In this document: one piece after another, positions 1 through 13,897 of the stretch
Position numbering within the stretch: position 1 is the first letter of the stretch
Layout: each line of letters starts with the position of its first letter
NCBI GenBank assembly: GCA_034509735.1
Contig: JACGWO010000003.1
Span: 124,001 to 188,000 of the forward strand
Source: Sesamum alatum
Taxonomy: Eukaryota > Streptophyta > Magnoliopsida > Lamiales > Pedaliaceae
Reading direction: 5' to 3'
DNA length: 64,000 bases
The notes under the pieces: model-generated
The model's input: only the letters and a program-made list of their open reading frames with translations
Database searches by the model: none
What the model was told of the DNA's origin: nothing
Position numbers and translations under genes: made by a program

Positions 1-350
1 AAACCAATATACTTTGTGAAATTGACACACTAACTGGAATAGGCATAGCATCAATCTAGAATGCAGATCATCCTTCGATGAGTCTATGATGTAAAAGTGT
101 GATACGTCAAATGAAGACAGTTGTTTTACCTTCACTACTTTTGACACCATCACCTCGAATTCCTGGAACCATATACATTTTCTCTACTCAATATCCCTGT
201 TGACAAAAATATTGAGAAATTGTTATTCAGTCAATTCACTACAGAACATATTCAAACATTTAGAATTCTACAATTGTGCTAATTCTCCTTCCGAATTCAT
301 TTACACATTACACAAGCACAAGAGAAACATAAAAGTTGCAAGGTTCATAC

Positions 351-492
351 TTGAATATTTTTTCCACTGGCTCCTCTTCCCTAAGATTCCAAATGCATTT
401 GCTGCAGCATTTAACGGAAATCCGGTCTCCCATGCAATCCCTTTTATCTAAGGCACTAGAAAAACAACTCCCTTATTTCGAGCACTAGCAAC
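351..492 (-). pseudogene. PPR exon copy 1, degraded but closest to the family
   Basis: Outermost copy, 142 bp, so the frame is lost. Even so, its second half keeps W-E-T after A and R-S-Q-W-K near the end. These residues match the plant PPR family better than the core copies, which have W-Q-T and R-N-K-C-K. The donor GTATGAACC follows at 350-342. This copy probably diverged before the core was homogenised. Confidence 0.6.
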
Positions 493-2189
493 CTGCCAGA
501 TTAGTCAATTATTTCAATGTATGATATCATGTTATTTAATAATGTAATAAGTTTAACACAGAATCGCTACCAAGTATTACAAACTAAACATACACTTCCG
601 GAGAAAAGATTCCGTACCTTTTGTCGAGAACCAACTCAACCTGTCTTACACCACAAGTTCTTTTCTTGTTTTCTTTAGTTTCCTTTTTTTCTTTTTTGCA
701 CCACAAGTGCTAGTTCTTCATTCCCAAAATCTGAATAAGTTTCCTGCACCCAAATGAATAGAATGTTCATGAGTTTCTTATCCACAGAGATAGATTGATT
801 TCAATTCAAGCTTTCTGGTCATGAAAATAATCCCTTCAGTTACAGATGCAAAAGGAAATCCATATATATGAGATTAAATTATTCAGACAATCAAAGTTTA
901 GCTGCATTCAATCAGCTTCACTTTGTGGAAGGATCAACTTCATTCTGCAGCAGAATTAGCAAATCTCCAGTGCAGAATACAACTTATTCTGCCGCAAAAT
1001 TTGGCAGAAGTCTGTTGCATAATCAGCTGCATCAAAATAAGTTGAATTCTGCTGCAAAATTCTTCTACAGAGTTCTAGGAATGGGAAACAATAAATACTT
1101 GAAAATGAACTTCCATTGACGAATGAGTTACAGAGCAGTTTAACCTAAAACCTATATCTTTCTCGGTAAAGTTCTATCCAGCACCTCTACTAATAATATA
1201 ATGTGCTTATTATATGTCTCTCTTTCAGCAATAATGCCATTTTCATTACATGAAAAAAAAAAAAAAAAGGTTACGAAAGGACTTAAATATGATTTTGGCA
1301 ACAAACCAATATACTTTTTGAAATTGACATTAAATGGAATAAGCATAGCATCAATCCAGAATGAAGATCATCCTTCGATGAGTCTATGATGTAAACGTGT
1401 GATACGTCAAATGAAGACTGTTGTTCTACCTTCAGTCCTTTTGACATCATCACCTCGAATTCCTGGAGGCCATGTACATTTTCTCTACTCATTATCCCTG
1501 TCGACAAAAATATTGAAAAATTGTCATTCTGTCTATTCACTACAGAACATATTCAGACATTTATAAAATTAACCAACCATACAAGCAGATAAACTGATTA
1601 CATTGTTGGTTAAAATCCTATTCTGAATCAAACATAATGAGTTTAAGTGAGGTGATAAAGGACTCCAACAAGTAGTTGCCTCCAATGGCCACTTCCTAGA
1701 TGATCTGACAGAAACTATTTGCTATAAGCAAAACAAATCAACGTACAAACACAAGAGCTATAGCCATCTCCCTTCAACTGCAAACAATTAACCACAGGGC
1801 ATTCACCCACTATTACTCTAAATGTTCTTGAATGTACACATACATACGTCAGAAATTGAAAATGCTAGAGAAAAAAATCATCAATTTACCAGAACAAGCC
1901 CCTGGCAAGCTGTAATATTAGCTGTTGTTCTTGCCAACAGCCACCATTGTTCTCCAAGCACGCATTGGTCTATGATTTACGGAATTCACGACATTGGACT
2001 CCAACAAGTAGCAGAGAAGTCAGCCTTGTAAGACAACCTACCATTTATAAAATTGTTGCAGCAATATTCTACGTAGAAACAGAACTAGCATGCAACAGAA
2101 TTAGAATTCTACAATTGTGCTAATTCTCCTTCCGAATTCATTTACACCACACAAGCACAAGAGAAACATAAAAGTAGCAAGGTTCATAC

Positions 2190-2330
2190 TTGAATTCTTT
2201 TTCCACTAGTTCCTCTTCCCTAGGATTCCAAATGCATTTGCTGCAGCATTTAACGGACATCCGGTCTCTCATGCAATCATTTTATAAAGGCACCAGAAAC
2301 AACAACTTCCTTATTTCGAACACTAGCAAC
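2190..2330 (-). pseudogene. PPR exon copy 2, broken
   Basis: 141 bp between a CAG-type acceptor and a GTATGAACC donor. It opens VASVRNKEVVVSGA, close to the family pattern NEKEVVYGAL, then meets an in-frame stop and frame loss around 2270-2285. It sits in one of the long units at the divergent left edge of the array. Confidence 0.6.
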
Positions 2331-3496
2331 CTGCCAGATTAGTCACTTTTATTTCAATGGATGATATCATGTTATTGAATAACGTAATAAGTTTAACACA
2401 GAATCTCTAACAATTAATTACAAACTAAACATACACTTCTGGAAAAGATTCCGTACCTTTTGTCCAGAACCAACTCAATCTGTCTTAGACCACAAGTTCT
2501 TTCTTTGTTTTCTTTAATTAATTTCTTTTTTTTTTTTTTTTTTTTGGTTGCACCAAAAGTGCGGGTTCTTCATTCCCCAAATCTGAACAAGTTTCCTACA
2601 CCCAAATGAAGAGAATGTTCATGAGTTTCTAATCCACAGAGATAGATTGATATGAATTCAAGCTTTCGGGTCATCAAAATAATCGTTTTCAGTTACAGAT
2701 GCAAAAGGCAATCTATATATATAGAGCAAATTCATTCAGACAATCAAAGTTAAGCTTCATTCAATCAGCTTCACTTCGTGGAAGGTTCAACATCACTCTG
2801 CAGCAAAATTAGCGAATCTCTAGTGCAGAATACAACTTATTCTGCCGCAAAATTTGGCAAAAGTCTATTGCATAATCAGCTGCATCAAAATAAGTTAAAT
2901 TCTGCAGCAAAATTCTTCTTCAAGAGTGCTTGGAATGGGAAAAAATAAAGACTTGAAAATGTATTTCCATTGACGAATGAGTTACAGAGCAGTTTAACCT
3001 AAAACCTATCTCTTTCTCAGTAAAGTTCTATCCAGCTCTTCTACTAATAATATAATGTGCTAATTATATGTCTATCTCTTTCAGCAATAACGCTACTGCA
3101 AATAGATGCAGTCTCAACCATATATTATTGCTGAATCAGATTCATCTTTCTGTAGGTTAAAAGTTTACTTTTGTGTAGAAGAGGTAGAACTTTTTTTATC
3201 CCAAAGGAAGCATTTCGGTCTCATCAAAAAAGGGTCATGGAGAGAGAATTACGAATTACAAAAACACATGATCTGACAGAAACTATTTGCTATAAGAAAA
3301 ACAAATAAACGTACAAACACAAGAGCTATAGCCATCTGCCGAACAATTAACCAAAGGGCATTCACACACAATTACTCTAAATCTTCTTGAAAGAAAAAAA
3401 AATCATTAATTTACCACAACAAGCCCCTAGCAAGCGGTAATATTAAATGTTGTTCTTGCCAACAGCCACCATTGTTGTCCAAGCAAGCATTGGTCA

Positions 3497-3657
3497 CATC
3501 TGTAGTTCAAAAGCAACAACTCCAAGTTGATGAGTGTGTATTGCCTTTTTTTCTAGCTTCACAATTCTATTAAGATCGTCATCCGCTCATTTCTCATCTC
3601 CCAAGGCATCTTTAGATATTTGTCTTCAAAATCTGAAGAAATAGCAGAGAAGCAACC
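3497..3657 (-). pseudogene. Unrecognised exon remnant, degraded copy
   Basis: Degraded relative of the exon at 19,451-19,614, with K-D-A-L-G-D-E-K still readable on the minus strand. Frameshifts and a stop break it. It lies in the long-unit module at the left edge of the array. Confidence 0.4.
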
Positions 3658-4652
3658 CTGTAAGACAACCTACCATTTATAAAATTGTTGCAGGAACACT
3701 CTATACAGAAACAGAACTAGCATGAAGATCACACTAAATGGAATAGGCATAGTATCCATCTAAAATGCAGATCATCCTTCAATGAGTCTACAATGTAAAA
3801 GTGTGATACATCAAATGACAAAAGTGGTTCTACCTTCACAACTTTTGACACCATCACCTCCAAATCATATAGGCCATGTACATTTTCTCTCCTCATCATC
3901 CCTGTCGACAAAAAATAACAAAAAAATTGTCGTTCAGTCCATTCACTACTGAACATATTCAGACATTTATAAAATTAACATATTTAGACATTTAAAAAAT
4001 TAACATATTAAGAACATATTCAGACAAAAGTTATACATTGCTTTTGTGTAGAAGTGGTCGAACATATTTTATTCAGAAGGACGCATTAGTTATCATGAAA
4101 AAAGAGAAATGCAGAGAAAATTATAAATTAAATAAATACAAAATATATTCAAGAAATAATGCACGATAGGTGATGGTAAGACAGTTGACATGACAAAATG
4201 CATTACGATTATTGAAAACATATAAAAAAGATCAAACAACATTAGGTTTTAATTATATAAATTAAACCACAGCCATTTTATTACATGGTAAAAAAATTAC
4301 AAAGAAGAACTTAAATATAATTTTGGTAACAAACTAATATAAGTTGTAAAAATTTGACTCATTAAATGGAATAGGCATAGATCCATCTACCAATGGAGAT
4401 CATCCTTCGATGAGTCTACGATGTAATAGTGTGATACATCAACTGAAGAAAGTTATTTTACCTTCACAGCTTTTGACACCATCACCTCGAAATCATGGAG
4501 GCCATGTACCTTTTCTTTCCTCATCATCCCTGTCGACAAAAATAATAAAAAATTATCGTTCGGTCCATTCACTACAGATTTCAGTTCTACTTCAGAATTA
4601 ATTTAAACATCACACAAGCCCAAGAAAAACACAAAATTTGCAAGGTTCATAC

Positions 4653-4796
4653 TTGAATAATTTGTTTACACTTGTTCCCCTTCCGTAGGATTCCTAATGC
4701 GTTTGCTGCAGCATTTAACGGAAATCCAGTCTGCCATCCAACCCATTTCTCTAAGGCACCATAAACAACATCTTTCCCATTTGGAAGACTAGCAAC
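4653..4796 (-). pseudogene. PPR-gene exon, best-preserved copy of the array
   Basis: This 144-bp segment is fully open in one frame (48 codons). It starts VASLPNGKDVVYGALEKW, continues through G-F-P-L-N-A-A-A-N-A-L-G-I-L and ends K-Q-I-I-Q. The acceptor TGTAGCAG precedes it and the donor GTATGAACC follows, so both splice borders look usable. From memory, the pattern V-Y-G-A-L-x-K-W-V, then E/G-F-P-L, A-A-A-x-A-L-x-I-L and x-I-Q is that of Arabidopsis At4g18975/EMB1417-like pentatricopeptide-repeat proteins, which are organelle-targeted RNA-binding proteins. The next family exon, which carries W-M-L-S-K-G-Q-G, is not recognisable downstream. A 68-bp exon-like block (4462-4529) stands there and does not continue the frame. 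I therefore treat it as an exon remnant, not a working gene. Confidence 0.65.
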
Positions 4797-7307
4797 CTGC
4801 TACATTAAACAATTTTCTTTCAATGGATGATATCATGTTATTGAGTAACGTATTAGCTTTAACAAAGAATCTCTAACGAGTAAATGCAAACTAAACATAC
4901 AGTTCCGAAAAAGATTCAGTACCTTTTTGTCCTAAACCACTCAATCTCTCTTAAACCAGAACTTTTTTTCTTTTTACTTTTTTTTTAAATTTTCTTTATT
5001 TTTTTCTAATACACCACAAGACTTGGTCTTTCGTTCTCAATTCTGAATAAGTTTCCTGCACCCACAAGAAGAGTATATTCATGAGATTCTACCTAAACGA
5101 GAAATAAAAGCAATTCCACACATATACACTGGACTGAATTCAAACTTTCTTATCATCAAATAATCATTAAAGATACATATGCAAAGAGCAATCTATATAT
5201 ATAGAGAAATTGATTCACAGGGCCAAAGTAAAGCTGCATTCAATCAGCTTTACTTTCTGCAGGATCAACGTTATTCTGCAGCAGAATCAACAAATTTCTG
5301 CTGCAGAATACAACTTATTCTGCCGCAAAATTAAGCAGAACTATGCTGCAGAATCAACTGCAGCAAAATAAGCTGAATTCGGCTGCAAAATTCTTCTGCA
5401 TAATTCTAAGAATAGTAAACAACAAGGATTAAAAAATGTATTTCCATTGACGAATGAGTTACAGAGCAGTTCAACCGAACACCAATCTCTTGCTCGGTAA
5501 ACCTCTATCCAGCTCTTTCTAATAGTAATATATTGGTGCTGCAAATACACGTCACGTCAAACATATATTATTTCTGAATCAACTCATCTTCGTGTAGGTT
5601 AAAGATTGCCTTTGTGTAGAAGTGGTTGAACATATTTTACTCAAAAGGAAGCATTTAGTTATCATGAAAAAAGGGAAATGCAGAGAAAATTATAAATTAC
5701 ATAAATACAAAATATATGTAATAAATTACATATATTACAAGAAATAATGCACGATAGGTGATGGTAAGATAGTAGACCTGACAAAATGCATTACGATTAT
5801 TGAAAACATATACAAAAGATCAAACAACATTAGGTTTTAATTATATAGATTAAACAACAGCCATTTCATTACATGGTAAAAAAATAACAAAGAAGAACTT
5901 AAATATGATTTTGGTGACAAACTAATATAATTTTTAAAAATTTGACTCATTAAATGGAATAGGCATAGTATCCATCTCCCAATGGAGATCATCCTTCGAT
6001 GAGTCTACGATGTAATAGTGTGATACATCAACTGAAGAAAGTTATTTTACCTTCACAGCTTTTGACACCATCACCTCGAAATCATGGAGGCCATGTACAT
6101 TTTCTTTCCTCATCATCCCTGTCGACAAAAATAACAAAAAATTGTCGTTCAGTCCATTCACTACAATGGACCGAATTCAAACTTTCTAATCATCAGATAA
6201 TCCTTGAAGATACATATGCAAAGAGCAATCTATATATATAGAGAAATTGATTCACAAAGACCAATGCTAAGCTGCATTCAAGCAGCTTTACGTTCTGCGG
6301 GATCAACTTCATTCTGCAGCAGAATCAACAAATTTCTGCTACAGAATACAACTTATCTTTACGCAAAATTAAGCAGAAGTATGCTGGAGAATCAACTGCA
6401 GGAAAATAAGCTGAATTTGGCTACAAAATTCTTCTGCATAAGTCTAAGAATAGTAAACAACAAAGACTTGCAAATGTATTTCCATTGACGAATGAGTTAC
6501 AGAGCAGTTCAACCGAACACCAATCTCTTGCTCGGTAAACCTCTATCCAGCTCTTTCTAATAGTAATATAATGTGCTTATATGCCTATATTGTTCAGCGA
6601 TATTGGTGTTACCAAATACACGTCACCTCAAACATATATTATATCTGAATCAACTCATCTTCGTGTAGGTTAAAGATTGCCTTTGTGTAGAAGTGGTTGA
6701 ACATATTTTACTCATAAGGAAGCATTTAGTTATCATGAAAAAAGGGAAATGCAGAGAAAATTATAAATTAAATAAATACAAAATATATTCAAGAATTTTG
6801 ATATACAAGAAATAATGCACGATAGGTGATGGTAAGATAGTTGACCAGACAAAATGCATTACGATTATTGAAAACATATACAAAAGATCAAACAACATTA
6901 GGTTTTAATTATATAGATTAAACAACAGCCATTTCATTACATGGTAAAAAAATAACAAAGAAGAACTTAAATATGATTTCGGAACAAACTAATATAATTT
7001 TTAAAAATTTGACTCATTAAATGGAATAGGAATAGTATCCATCTACAATGGAGATCATCCTTCGATGAGTCTACGATGTAATAGTGTGATATATCAACTG
7101 AAGTAAGTTATTTTACCTTCACAGCATTTGACACCATCACCTCGAAATCATGGAGGCCATGTACATTTTCTTTCCTCATCACCCCTGTCGACAAAAATAA
7201 CAAAAAATTGTCGTTCAGTCCATTCACTACAGATTTCAGTTCTGCTTCAGAATTAATTTAAACATCACACAAGCCCAAGAGAAACACAAAATTTGCAAGG
7301 TACATAC

Positions 7308-7448
7308 TTGAATAATTTGTTTACACTTGTTCCTCTTCCCTAGGATTCCCAATGCGATTGCTGCAGCATTTAACGGAAATCCAGTCTGCCATCCAACCCA
7401 TTTCTCTAAGGCACCATAAGCATCTTCCCCATTTGGAAGACTAGCAAC
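7308..7448 (-). pseudogene. PPR exon copy, 47 codons, open
   Basis: 141 bp: an in-frame 3-bp loss turns K-D-V-V-Y-G into E-D-A-Y-G. Otherwise it is open from VASL to K-Q-I-I-Q with both splice-like borders. Confidence 0.6.
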
Positions 7449-8917
7449 CTGCTACATTAAACAATTTGCATACAATGGATGATATCATGTTATTGCGTAA
7501 CGTATTAGCTTTAACAAAGAATCTCTAACAAGTAAATGCAAACTAAACATACAGTTTCGAAAAAGATTCAGTACCTTTTTGTCCTAAACAACTCAATCTC
7601 TCTTAAACCAGAACTTTTTTTTTTGATTTTTTTTAAATTTTTTTTATTTTTTTCTAATACACCACAACTGGTGGTCCTTCGTTCTCAATTCTGAATAAGT
7701 TTCCTGCACCCACAAGAAGAGGATATTCATGAGATTCTACCTAGACTAGAAATAAAAGCAATTCCACAGATATACAATGGACCGAATTCAAACTTTCTTA
7801 TCATCAAATAATCCTTAAAGATACATATGCAAAGAGCAATCTGTATATATAGAGAAATTGATTCACAGGACCAAAGTAAAGCTGCATTCAATCAGCTTTA
7901 CTTTCTGCAGGATCAACATTATTCTGCAGCAGAATCAACAAATTTCTGCTGCAGAATAAAACTTATTCTGCCGCAAAATTAAGCAGAAGTATGCTGCAGA
8001 ATCAACTGCAGGAAAATAAGCTGAATTCGGCTGCAAAATTCTTCTGCATAATTCTTGGAATAGTAAACAACAAGGACTTCAAAATGTATTTCAATTGACG
8101 AATGAGTTACAGAGCAGTTCAACCGAACACCAATCTCTTGTTCGGTAAACCTCTATCCAGCTCTTTCTAATAGTAATATAATGTGCTTTTATGCCTATAA
8201 TGTTCAGCGATATTGGTGCTGCAAATACAAGTCGCTTCAAACATATATCATTTCTGAATCAACTCATCTTCGTGTAGGTTATAGATTGCCTTTGTGTAGA
8301 AGTGGTTGAACATATTTTATTCAAAAGGAAGCATTTAGTTATCATAAAAAAAGGGAAATGCAAAGAAAATTATACATTACATAAATACAAAATATATTCA
8401 AGAATTTTGATATACAAGAAATAATGCACGATAGCCGATGGTTAGATAGTTGACATGACAAAATGCATTATGATTATTGAAAACATATACAAAAGATCAA
8501 GCAACATTAGGTTTTAATTATATAGATTAAACAACAGCCATTTCAATACATGGTAAAAAAATTACAAAGAACAACTTAAATATGATTTTTGTAACAAACT
8601 AATATAATTTTTAAAAAATTGACTCATTAAATGGAATAGGAATAGTATCCATCTACAATGGAGATCATCCTTCGATGAGTCTACGATGTAATAGTGTGAT
8701 ACATCAACTGAAGAAAGTTATTTTACCTTCACAGCTTTTGATACCATCACCTCGAAATCATGGAGGCCATGTACATTTTCTTTCCTCGTCATCCCTGTCG
8801 ACAAAAATAATAAAAAATTGTCGTTCAGTCCATTCACTACAGAAATCAGTTCAGCTTCAGAATTAATTTAAGCATCACACAAGCCCAAGAGAAACACAAA
8901 ATTTGCAAGGTTCATAC

Positions 8918-9058
8918 TTGAATAATTTGTTTACACCTATTCCTCTTCCCTAGGATTCCCAATGCGTTTGCTGCAGCATTTAACGGAAATCCAGTCTGCC
9001 ATCCAACCCATTTCTCTAAGGCACCATAAGCATCTTTCCCATTTGGAAGACTAGCAAC
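8918..9058 (-). pseudogene. PPR exon copy, 47 codons, open
   Basis: It has the same in-frame 3-bp loss (K-D-A-Y-G) as the copy at 7308, which suggests the two units share a recent ancestor. It carries R-N-R-C-K near the end. It is open throughout, with acceptor and donor sequences present. Confidence 0.6.
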
Positions 9059-10527
9059 CTGCTACATTAAACAATTTGCATACAATGGATGATATCATGT
9101 TATTGCGTAACGTATTAGCTTTAACAAAGAATCTCTGACAAGTAAATGCAAACTAAACATACAGTTTCGAAAAAGATTCAGTACCTTTTTGTCCTAAACC
9201 ACTCAATCTCTCTTAAACCAGAACTTTTTTTCTTTACATTTTTTTTAAATTTTTTTTATTTTTTTCTAATACACCGCAACTGGTGGTCCTTCTTTCTCAA
9301 TTCTGAATAAGTTTCCTGCACCCACAAGAAGAGGATATTCATGAGATTCTACCTAGACAAGAAATAAAAGCAATTCCACAGATATACAATGGACCGAATT
9401 CAAACTTTCTTATCATCAAATAATCCTTAAAGATACATATGCAAAGAGCAATCTATATATATAGAGAAATTGATTCACAGGACCAAAGTAAAGCTGCATT
9501 CAATCAGCTTTACTTTCTGCAGGATCAACTTTATTCTGCAGCAGAATCAACAAATTTCTGCTGCAGAATACAACTTATTCTGCCGCAAAATTAAGCAGAA
9601 GTATGCTGCAGAATCAACTGCAGGAAAATAAGCTGAATTCGGCTGCAAAATTCTTCTGCATAATTCTTGGAATAGTAAACAACAAGGACTTGAAAATGTA
9701 TTTCAATTGACGAATGAGTTACAGAGCAGTTCAACCGAACACCAATCTCTTGTTCGGTAAACCTCTATCCAGCTCTTTCTAATAGTAATATAATGTGCTT
9801 TTATGCCTATAATGTTCAGCGATATTGGTGCTGCAAATACAAGTCGCTTCAAACATATATCATTTCTGAATCAACTCATCTTCGTGTAGGTTATAGATTG
9901 CCTTTGTGTAGAAGTGGTTGAACATATTTTATTCAAAAGGAAGCATTTAGTTATCATAAAAATAGGGAAAATGCAAAGAAAATTATACATTACATAAATA
10001 CAAAATATATTCAAGAATTTTGATATACAAGAAATAATGCACGATAGCCGATGGTAAGATAGTTGACATGACAAAATGCATTATGATTATTGAAAACATA
10101 TACAAAAGATCAAGCAACATTAGGTTTTAATTATATAGATTAAACAACAGCCATTTCAATACATGGTAAAAAAATTACAAAGAACAACTTAAATATGATT
10201 TTGGTAACAAACTAATATAATTTTTAAAAAATTGACTCATTAAATGGAATAGGCATCTCCATCCACAATGCAGATCATCCTTCGATGAGTCTACGATGTA
10301 ATAGTGTGATACATCAACTGAAGAAAGTTATTTTACCTTCACAGCTTTTGACACCATAACCTCGAAATCATGGAGGCCATGTACATTTTCTTTCCTCATC
10401 ATCCCTGTCGACAAAAATAACAAAACATTGTCGTTCAGTCCGTTCACTACAGAAATCAGTTCAGCTTAAGAATTAACGTAAACATCACACAAGCCCAAGA
10501 GAAAAACAAAATTTGCAAGGTTAATAC

Positions 10528-10671
10528 CTGAATAGTTTGTTTACACTTGCTCCTCTTCCCTAGGATTCCCAATGCATTTGCTGCAGCATTTAACGGAAAT
10601 CCAGTCTGCCATCCAACCCATTTCTCTAAGGCACCATAAACAACATCTTTCCCATTTGGAAGACTAACAAC
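10528..10671 (-). pseudogene. PPR exon copy, 48 codons, open
   Basis: Full 144-bp form with K-D-V-V-Y-G. It begins V-V-S-L and ends K-Q-T-I-Q. The donor has changed to CAG/GTATTAA, still a plausible 5' splice site. It alternates with the 141-bp form along the array. Confidence 0.6.
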
Positions 10672-12140
10672 CTGCTACATTAAACAATTTTCTTTAAATG
10701 GATGATATCATGTTATTGTAACGTATTAGCTTTAACAACGAATCTCTAACGAGTAAATGCAAACTAAACATACAGTTCAGAAAAAGATTCAGTACCTTTC
10801 TATCCTAAAGCACTCAATCTCTCTTAAACCAGATTTTTTTTTTTACTTTTTTTTTTTTAAAAAATTTATTTTTTTTTAATTACACCACCAGTGGTGCTCC
10901 TTCGTTCTCAATTCTGAATAAGTTTCCTGCACCCACAAGAAGAGGATATTCATGAGATTCTCCCTAGACGAGAAATAAAAGCAATTCCACAGATATACAA
11001 TGGACTGAATTCAAACTTTCTGATCATCAGATAATTCTTAAAGATACATATGCAAAGAGCAATCTATATATATAGAGAAATTGATTCACATGACCAACGC
11101 TAAGCTGCATTCAAGCAGCTTTACGTTCTGCGGGATCAACTTCATTCTGCAGCAGAATCAACAAATTTCTGCTGCAGAATACAACTTATCTTTACGCAAA
11201 ATTAAGCAGAAGTATGCTGCAGAATCAACTGCAGGAAAATAAGCTGAATTCGGCTGCAGAATTCGTCTGCATAATTCTAGGAATAGTAAACAACAAGGAC
11301 TTGAAAACGTATTTCGTTTGACGAATGAGTTACAGAGCAGTTCAACCGAACACCAATCTCTTGCTCGGTAAACCTCTATCCAGCTCTTTCTAATAGTAAT
11401 ATAATGTGCTTATATGCCTATATTGTTTCAGCGATATTGGTGCTGCAAATACGTGTCGCTTCAAACATATATCATTTCAGAATCAACTCATCTTCGTGTA
11501 GGTTATAGATTGCCTTTGTGTAGAAGTGGTTGAACATATTTTATTCAAAAAAGAGGCATTTAGTTATCATGAAAAAAGGGAAATGCAGAGAAAATTATAA
11601 ATTACATAAATACAAAATATATTCAAGAATTTTGATATACAAGAAATAATTCACGATAGGTGATGGTAAGATAGTAGACCTGACAAAATGCATTACAATT
11701 ATTGAAAATATATACAAAAGATCAAACAACATTAGGTTTTAATTATATAGATTAAACAACAGCCATTTCATTACATGGTAAAAAATTTACAAAGATGAAC
11801 TTAAATATGATTTTGGTAACAAACTAATATAATTTTTAAAAAATTGACTCATTAAATGGAATAGGAATAGTATCCATCTACAATGGAGATCATCCTTCGA
11901 TGAGTCTACGATGTAATAGTGTTATACATCAACTGAAGAAAGTTATTTTACCTTCACAGCTTTTGATACCATCACCTCGAAATCATGGAGGCCATGTACA
12001 TTTTCTTTCCTCATCATCCCTGTCGACAAAAATAAAAAAAATTGTCGTTCAGTCCTTCACTACAGAAATCAGTTCAGCTTCAGAATTAATTTAAACATCA
12101 CACAAGCCCAAGAGAAACACAAAATTTGCAAGGTTCATAC

Positions 12141-12281
12141 TTGAATAATTTATTTACACCTATTCCTCTTCCCTAGAATTCCCAATGCGTTTGCTGCAGC
12201 GTTTAACGGAAATCCAGTCTGCCACCCAACCCATTTATCTAAGGCACCATAAGCATCTTTCCCATTTGGAAGACTAGCAAC
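12141..12281 (-). pseudogene. PPR exon copy with stop codon
   Basis: 141-bp form in which a lysine codon near the 3' end has become TAA (C-K-stop-I-I-Q). E-K-W is changed to D-K-W. The splice-like borders remain. The nonsense change shows that the exon is not selected as coding in this unit. Confidence 0.6.
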
Positions 12282-13753
12282 CTGCTACATTAAACAATTT
12301 TCTTTCAATGGATGATATCATGTTATTGCGTAACGTATTAGCTTTAACAAAGAATCTCTAACAAGTAAATGCAAACTAAACATACAGTTTCGAAAAAGAT
12401 TCAGTACCTTTTTGTCCTAAACCACTCAATCTCTCTTAAACCAGAACTTTTTTTTTTTACATTTTTTTTAAATTTTTTTTTATTTTTTTCTAATACACCA
12501 CAACTGGTGGTCCTTCGTTCTCAATTCTGAATAAGTTTCCTGCACCCACAAGAAGAGGATATTCATGAGATTCTACCTAGACAAGAAATAAAAGCAATTC
12601 CACAGATATACAATGGACCGAATTCAAACTTTCTTATCATCAATTAATCCTTAAAGATACATATGCAAAGAGCAATCTATATATATAGAGAAATTGATTC
12701 ACAGGACCAAAGTAAAGCTGCATTCAATCAGCTTTACTTTCTGCAGGATCAACTTTATTCTGCAGCAGAATCAACAAATTTCTGCTGCAGAATACAACTT
12801 ATCTTTACGCAAAATTAAGCAGAAGTATGCTGCAGAATCAACTGCAGGAAAATAAGCTGAATTCGGCTGCAAAATTCTTCTGCATAATTCTTGGAATAGT
12901 AAACAACAAGGACTTGAAAATATATTTCCATTGACGAATGAGTTACAGAGCAGTTCAACCGAACACCAATCTCTTGCTCGGTAAACCTCTATCCAGCTCT
13001 TTCTAATAGTAATATAATGTGCTTATATGCCTATATTGTTCAGCGATATTGGTGTTACCAAATACACGTCACCACAAACATATATTATATCTGAATCAAC
13101 TCATCTTCGTGTAGGTTATAGATTGCCTTTGTGTAGAAGTGGTTGAACATATTTTATTCAAAAGGAAGCATTTAGTTATCATGAAAAAAGGGAAATGCAG
13201 AGAAAATTATAAATTGCATAAATACAAAATATATTCAATAATTTTGATATACAATAAATAATGCACAATAGGTGATGGTAAGATAGTTGACATGACAAAA
13301 TGCATTACGATTATTGAAAACATATACAAAAGATCAAACAACATTAGGTTTTAATTATATAGATTAAACAACAGCCATTTCATTACATCGTAAAAAATTA
13401 CAAAGAACAACTTAAATATGATTTTGGTAACAAACTAATATAATTTTTAAAAAATTGACTCATTAAATGGAATAGGCATAGTATCCATCTGCAATGCAGA
13501 TCATCCTTCGATGAGTCTACGATGTAATAGTCTGATGCATCAACTGAAGAAAGTTATTTTACCATCACAGCTTTTGACACCATCACCTTGAAATCATGGA
13601 GGCCATGTACATTTTCTTTCCTCATCATCCCTGTCGACAAAAATAACAAAACATTGTCGTTCAGTCCATGCACTACAGAATTCAGTTCTGCTTCAGAATT
13701 AATTTAAACATCACACAAGCCCAAGAGAAACACAAAATTTGCAAGGTTCATAC

Positions 13754-13897
13754 TTGAATAATTTGTTTACACTTGTTCCTCCTCCCTAGGATTCCCAATG
13801 CATTTGCTGCAGCATTTAACGGAAATCCAGTCTGACATCCAACCCATTTCTCTAAGGCACCATAAACAACATCTTTCCCATTTGGAAGACTAACAAC
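13754..13897 (-). pseudogene. PPR exon copy, 48 codons, W-to-C change
   Basis: 144-bp form, open, with K-D-V-V-Y-G. The tryptophan of the G-W-Q motif is a cysteine here (TGG to TGT), and K-R-N is R-R-N. The start reads V-V-S-L, as in the copy at 10528. Confidence 0.58.

Noticed and set aside
4462..4529. 68-bp block as the next PPR exon (M-M-R-K-E-N matching W-M-L-S-K-G-Q)
   Set aside because: Only two or three residues match and the frame from the 48-codon exon does not continue into it. Kept as an unrecognised exon-like block.
4410..12094. Recurring ~63-80-codon plus-strand frames starting MSLRCNSVIHQ in array units
   Set aside because: They are the antisense of the 68-bp exon-like block and its spacer, repeated only because the unit repeats. 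No homology or codon pattern supports them.
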